Below are positions 32,579 to 33,628 of a stretch of 33,628 nt of DNA, one piece after another; the first letter of the stretch is position 1, and every line of letters starts with the position of its first letter. The position numbers and the translations under genes are program-made. The DNA lies in assembly GCF_030694325.1 (NCBI RefSeq), contig NZ_JAUXYO010000182.1:1-33628 (forward strand). Reading direction: 5' to 3'. The notes beneath the pieces are model-generated. The model did not search any database. It was given only the letters and a program-made list of their open reading frames with translations, and was not told where the DNA came from. This DNA comes from Allobosea sp. (GTDB lineage Bacteria > Pseudomonadota > Alphaproteobacteria > Rhizobiales > Beijerinckiaceae).

Positions 32579-33628
32579 GCGCGCTGGCCGACAGGGGCGG
32601 TACGGAGCCGGCGCGCCGCGGCGGCCTGCGCATCTCCTATGCAGCGCTCAAGCGCGGCGCGCTCTGGCTGCTGACCGCCTCGAGCGGGCTGGCGCTGATC
32701 GAGCCCTCGCCCTACGAGCTCGTGTTCCTGCTGGCGGTCTTCGTCTTCGCGATCACCGGCATCCGCTTCTCGCAGAAGCTCCTGCCGCTGGCGCTCTTGC
32801 TGCTGCTCTACAATATCGGCGGCACCTTCTCGCTGATCCCCTGGATGGATGAATCGGCTTCGGTGCGGTTCACCGCCGTTTCGGTCTACCTGATGGTGAC
32901 CGCGGTGTTCCTGGCCGCCATCATGGCCGACGACGCGGTCGGGCGGCTCGAGACGCTGCGCCGGGGCTATCTCTTCGCCGCCTGGGGCGCGGGCCTCGCC
33001 GGCCTGCTGGGCTATTTCGACGTGGCGGGGCTGGGCTCGGTGTTCACGCTCTATGGCCGCGCCTCGGGCACCTTCAAGGATCCCAACGTGCTCGGCCCCT
33101 TCCTGGTGCTGCCGATCATCTATGTGCTGCAGCACATCCTGACCGGCCGGCTCGGGCTGATGCGCGGGCTCCTGCTGATGAGCGTGCCGCTGGTCGCGCT
33201 GTTCCTGACCTTCTCGCGCGGCGCCTGGGGCAATCTCGTCGCCGCCGCGCTGCTGATGATCGCGCTGACCTTCCTGACCGCCCCGAATGCGGCGCGGCGC
33301 GCGCGGGTCGTCGCGCTGACGCTGACGGCGCTCGGCCTTCTGACGGTCGCGCTGCTCTTCGCGCTCTCCTTCGAGAACATCCGCAGCGTCTTCGAGGTCC
33401 GCGCCAGCCTCGTCCAGGAGTATGATGGCGGCGTCACCGGCCGCTTCGGCAACCAGTTGCGTTCGATCCCGCTGCTGCTGGAGGAGCCCAACGGCTTCGG
33501 GCCGCTGCGCTTCCGCTGGCTGTTCCCGGAGGATCCGCACAATGTCTACATCAACGCCTTCGCCTCCTATGGCTGGCTTGGCGGCTTCGCCTGGCTCGCC
33601 TTGACCGTGGCGACCGTCCATGCCGGCT
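32575..33628 (+). CDS. O-antigen ligase/polymerase-like membrane protein (C-terminus outside window)
   Basis: Multi-pass protein of the O-antigen ligase/Wzy superfamily (PF04932 type), open to the window end (351 codons visible). Signature features are SRGAWGNL followed by hydrophobic helices, the large periplasmic loop with GRFGNQLRSIP, and EDPHNVYINAFASYGWLGG near the end. The start is TTG at 32575, overlapping the previous stop (TTGA), with no ATG near enough, so translation is probably coupled to the sugar transferase. In this context it is likely the repeat-unit polymerase of the exopolysaccharide, comparable to HfsC/HfsI (inference); a ligase role cannot be excluded. Confidence 0.88.
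   Translation, partial: MSALADRGGTEPARRGGLRISYAALKRGALWLLTASSGLALIEPSPYELVFLLAVFVFAITGIRFSQKLLPLALLLLLYNIGGTFSLIPWMDESASVRFTAVSVYLMVTAVFLAAIMADDAVGRLETLRRGYLFAAWGAGLAGLLGYFDVAGLGSVFTLYGRASGTFKDPNVLGPFLVLPIIYVLQHILTGRLGLMRGLLLMSVPLVALFLTFSRGAWGNLVAAALLMIALTFLTAPNAARRARVVALTLTALGLLTVALLFALSFENIRSVFEVRASLVQEYDGGVTGRFGNQLRSIPLLLEEPNGFGPLRFRWLFPEDPHNVYINAFASYGWLGGFAWLALTVATVHAG

Overview
The window looks like chromosomal DNA from a high-GC alphaproteobacterium of the Hyphomicrobiales (Rhizobiales). A Bosea-like or nearby Methylobacterium/Beijerinckia-type organism is my inference from gene order and composition; no database was searched. Supporting signs are the gene orders alaC-hom-glpX-recJ and rplM-rpsI with argC and an agmatinase nearby, a DUF2842 gene beside ctaA, a class I PHA synthase, and numerous GTCAT...ATGAC intergenic palindromes.

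Layout. (1) 1-5821, minus strand: alaC-type aminotransferase, a small anchored protein, hom, glpX with a clear terminator, and the N-terminal two thirds of recJ. (2) 6033-11296: a small lipoprotein, PHA synthase phaC, a FadL-type outer-membrane protein, and a fumarylacetoacetate-hydrolase-family enzyme. (3) 11517-16256, mostly minus: argC with a candidate arginine attenuator, an agmatinase-family ureohydrolase, a small membrane protein, an SDR, and rpsI/rplM. (4) 16559-22911: a hotdog thioesterase divergent from an ECHDC3-type crotonase lacking both catalytic glutamates, a CoA-binding protein, an FAD monooxygenase, metY, heme A synthase ctaA and a DUF2842 protein. (5) 22930-33628: a short AT-rich orphan membrane gene, then an exopolysaccharide cluster. 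The cluster has a NodB deacetylase, a GNAT/CelD acyltransferase broken by one in-frame TAG, a Wzz/GumC co-polymerase with a dead kinase domain, a Wza-like exporter, a GT4 glycosyltransferase, a paired SMR transporter, a WcaJ/HfsE-type initiating transferase, and an O-antigen ligase/polymerase-like protein cut by the window edge. The parts list resembles Caulobacter holdfast (hfs) or unipolar polysaccharide loci.

The best regulatory find is upstream of argC. A consensus-like promoter would start transcription on the ATG of a 19-residue leader peptide with five arginines, three of them consecutive. A 7-bp terminator hairpin with a U7 tract follows, and a 7-nt segment just after the leader stop can pair with the terminator. 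That is the layout of ribosome-mediated attenuation. Terminator-like hairpins also lie between predicted promoter and start codon in the rplM-rpsI leader and the SMR-pair leader.

Ten long palindromic intergenic elements in at least five sequence types occupy most spaces between transcription units. No tRNA, rRNA, CRISPR, insertion sequence or prophage was seen.
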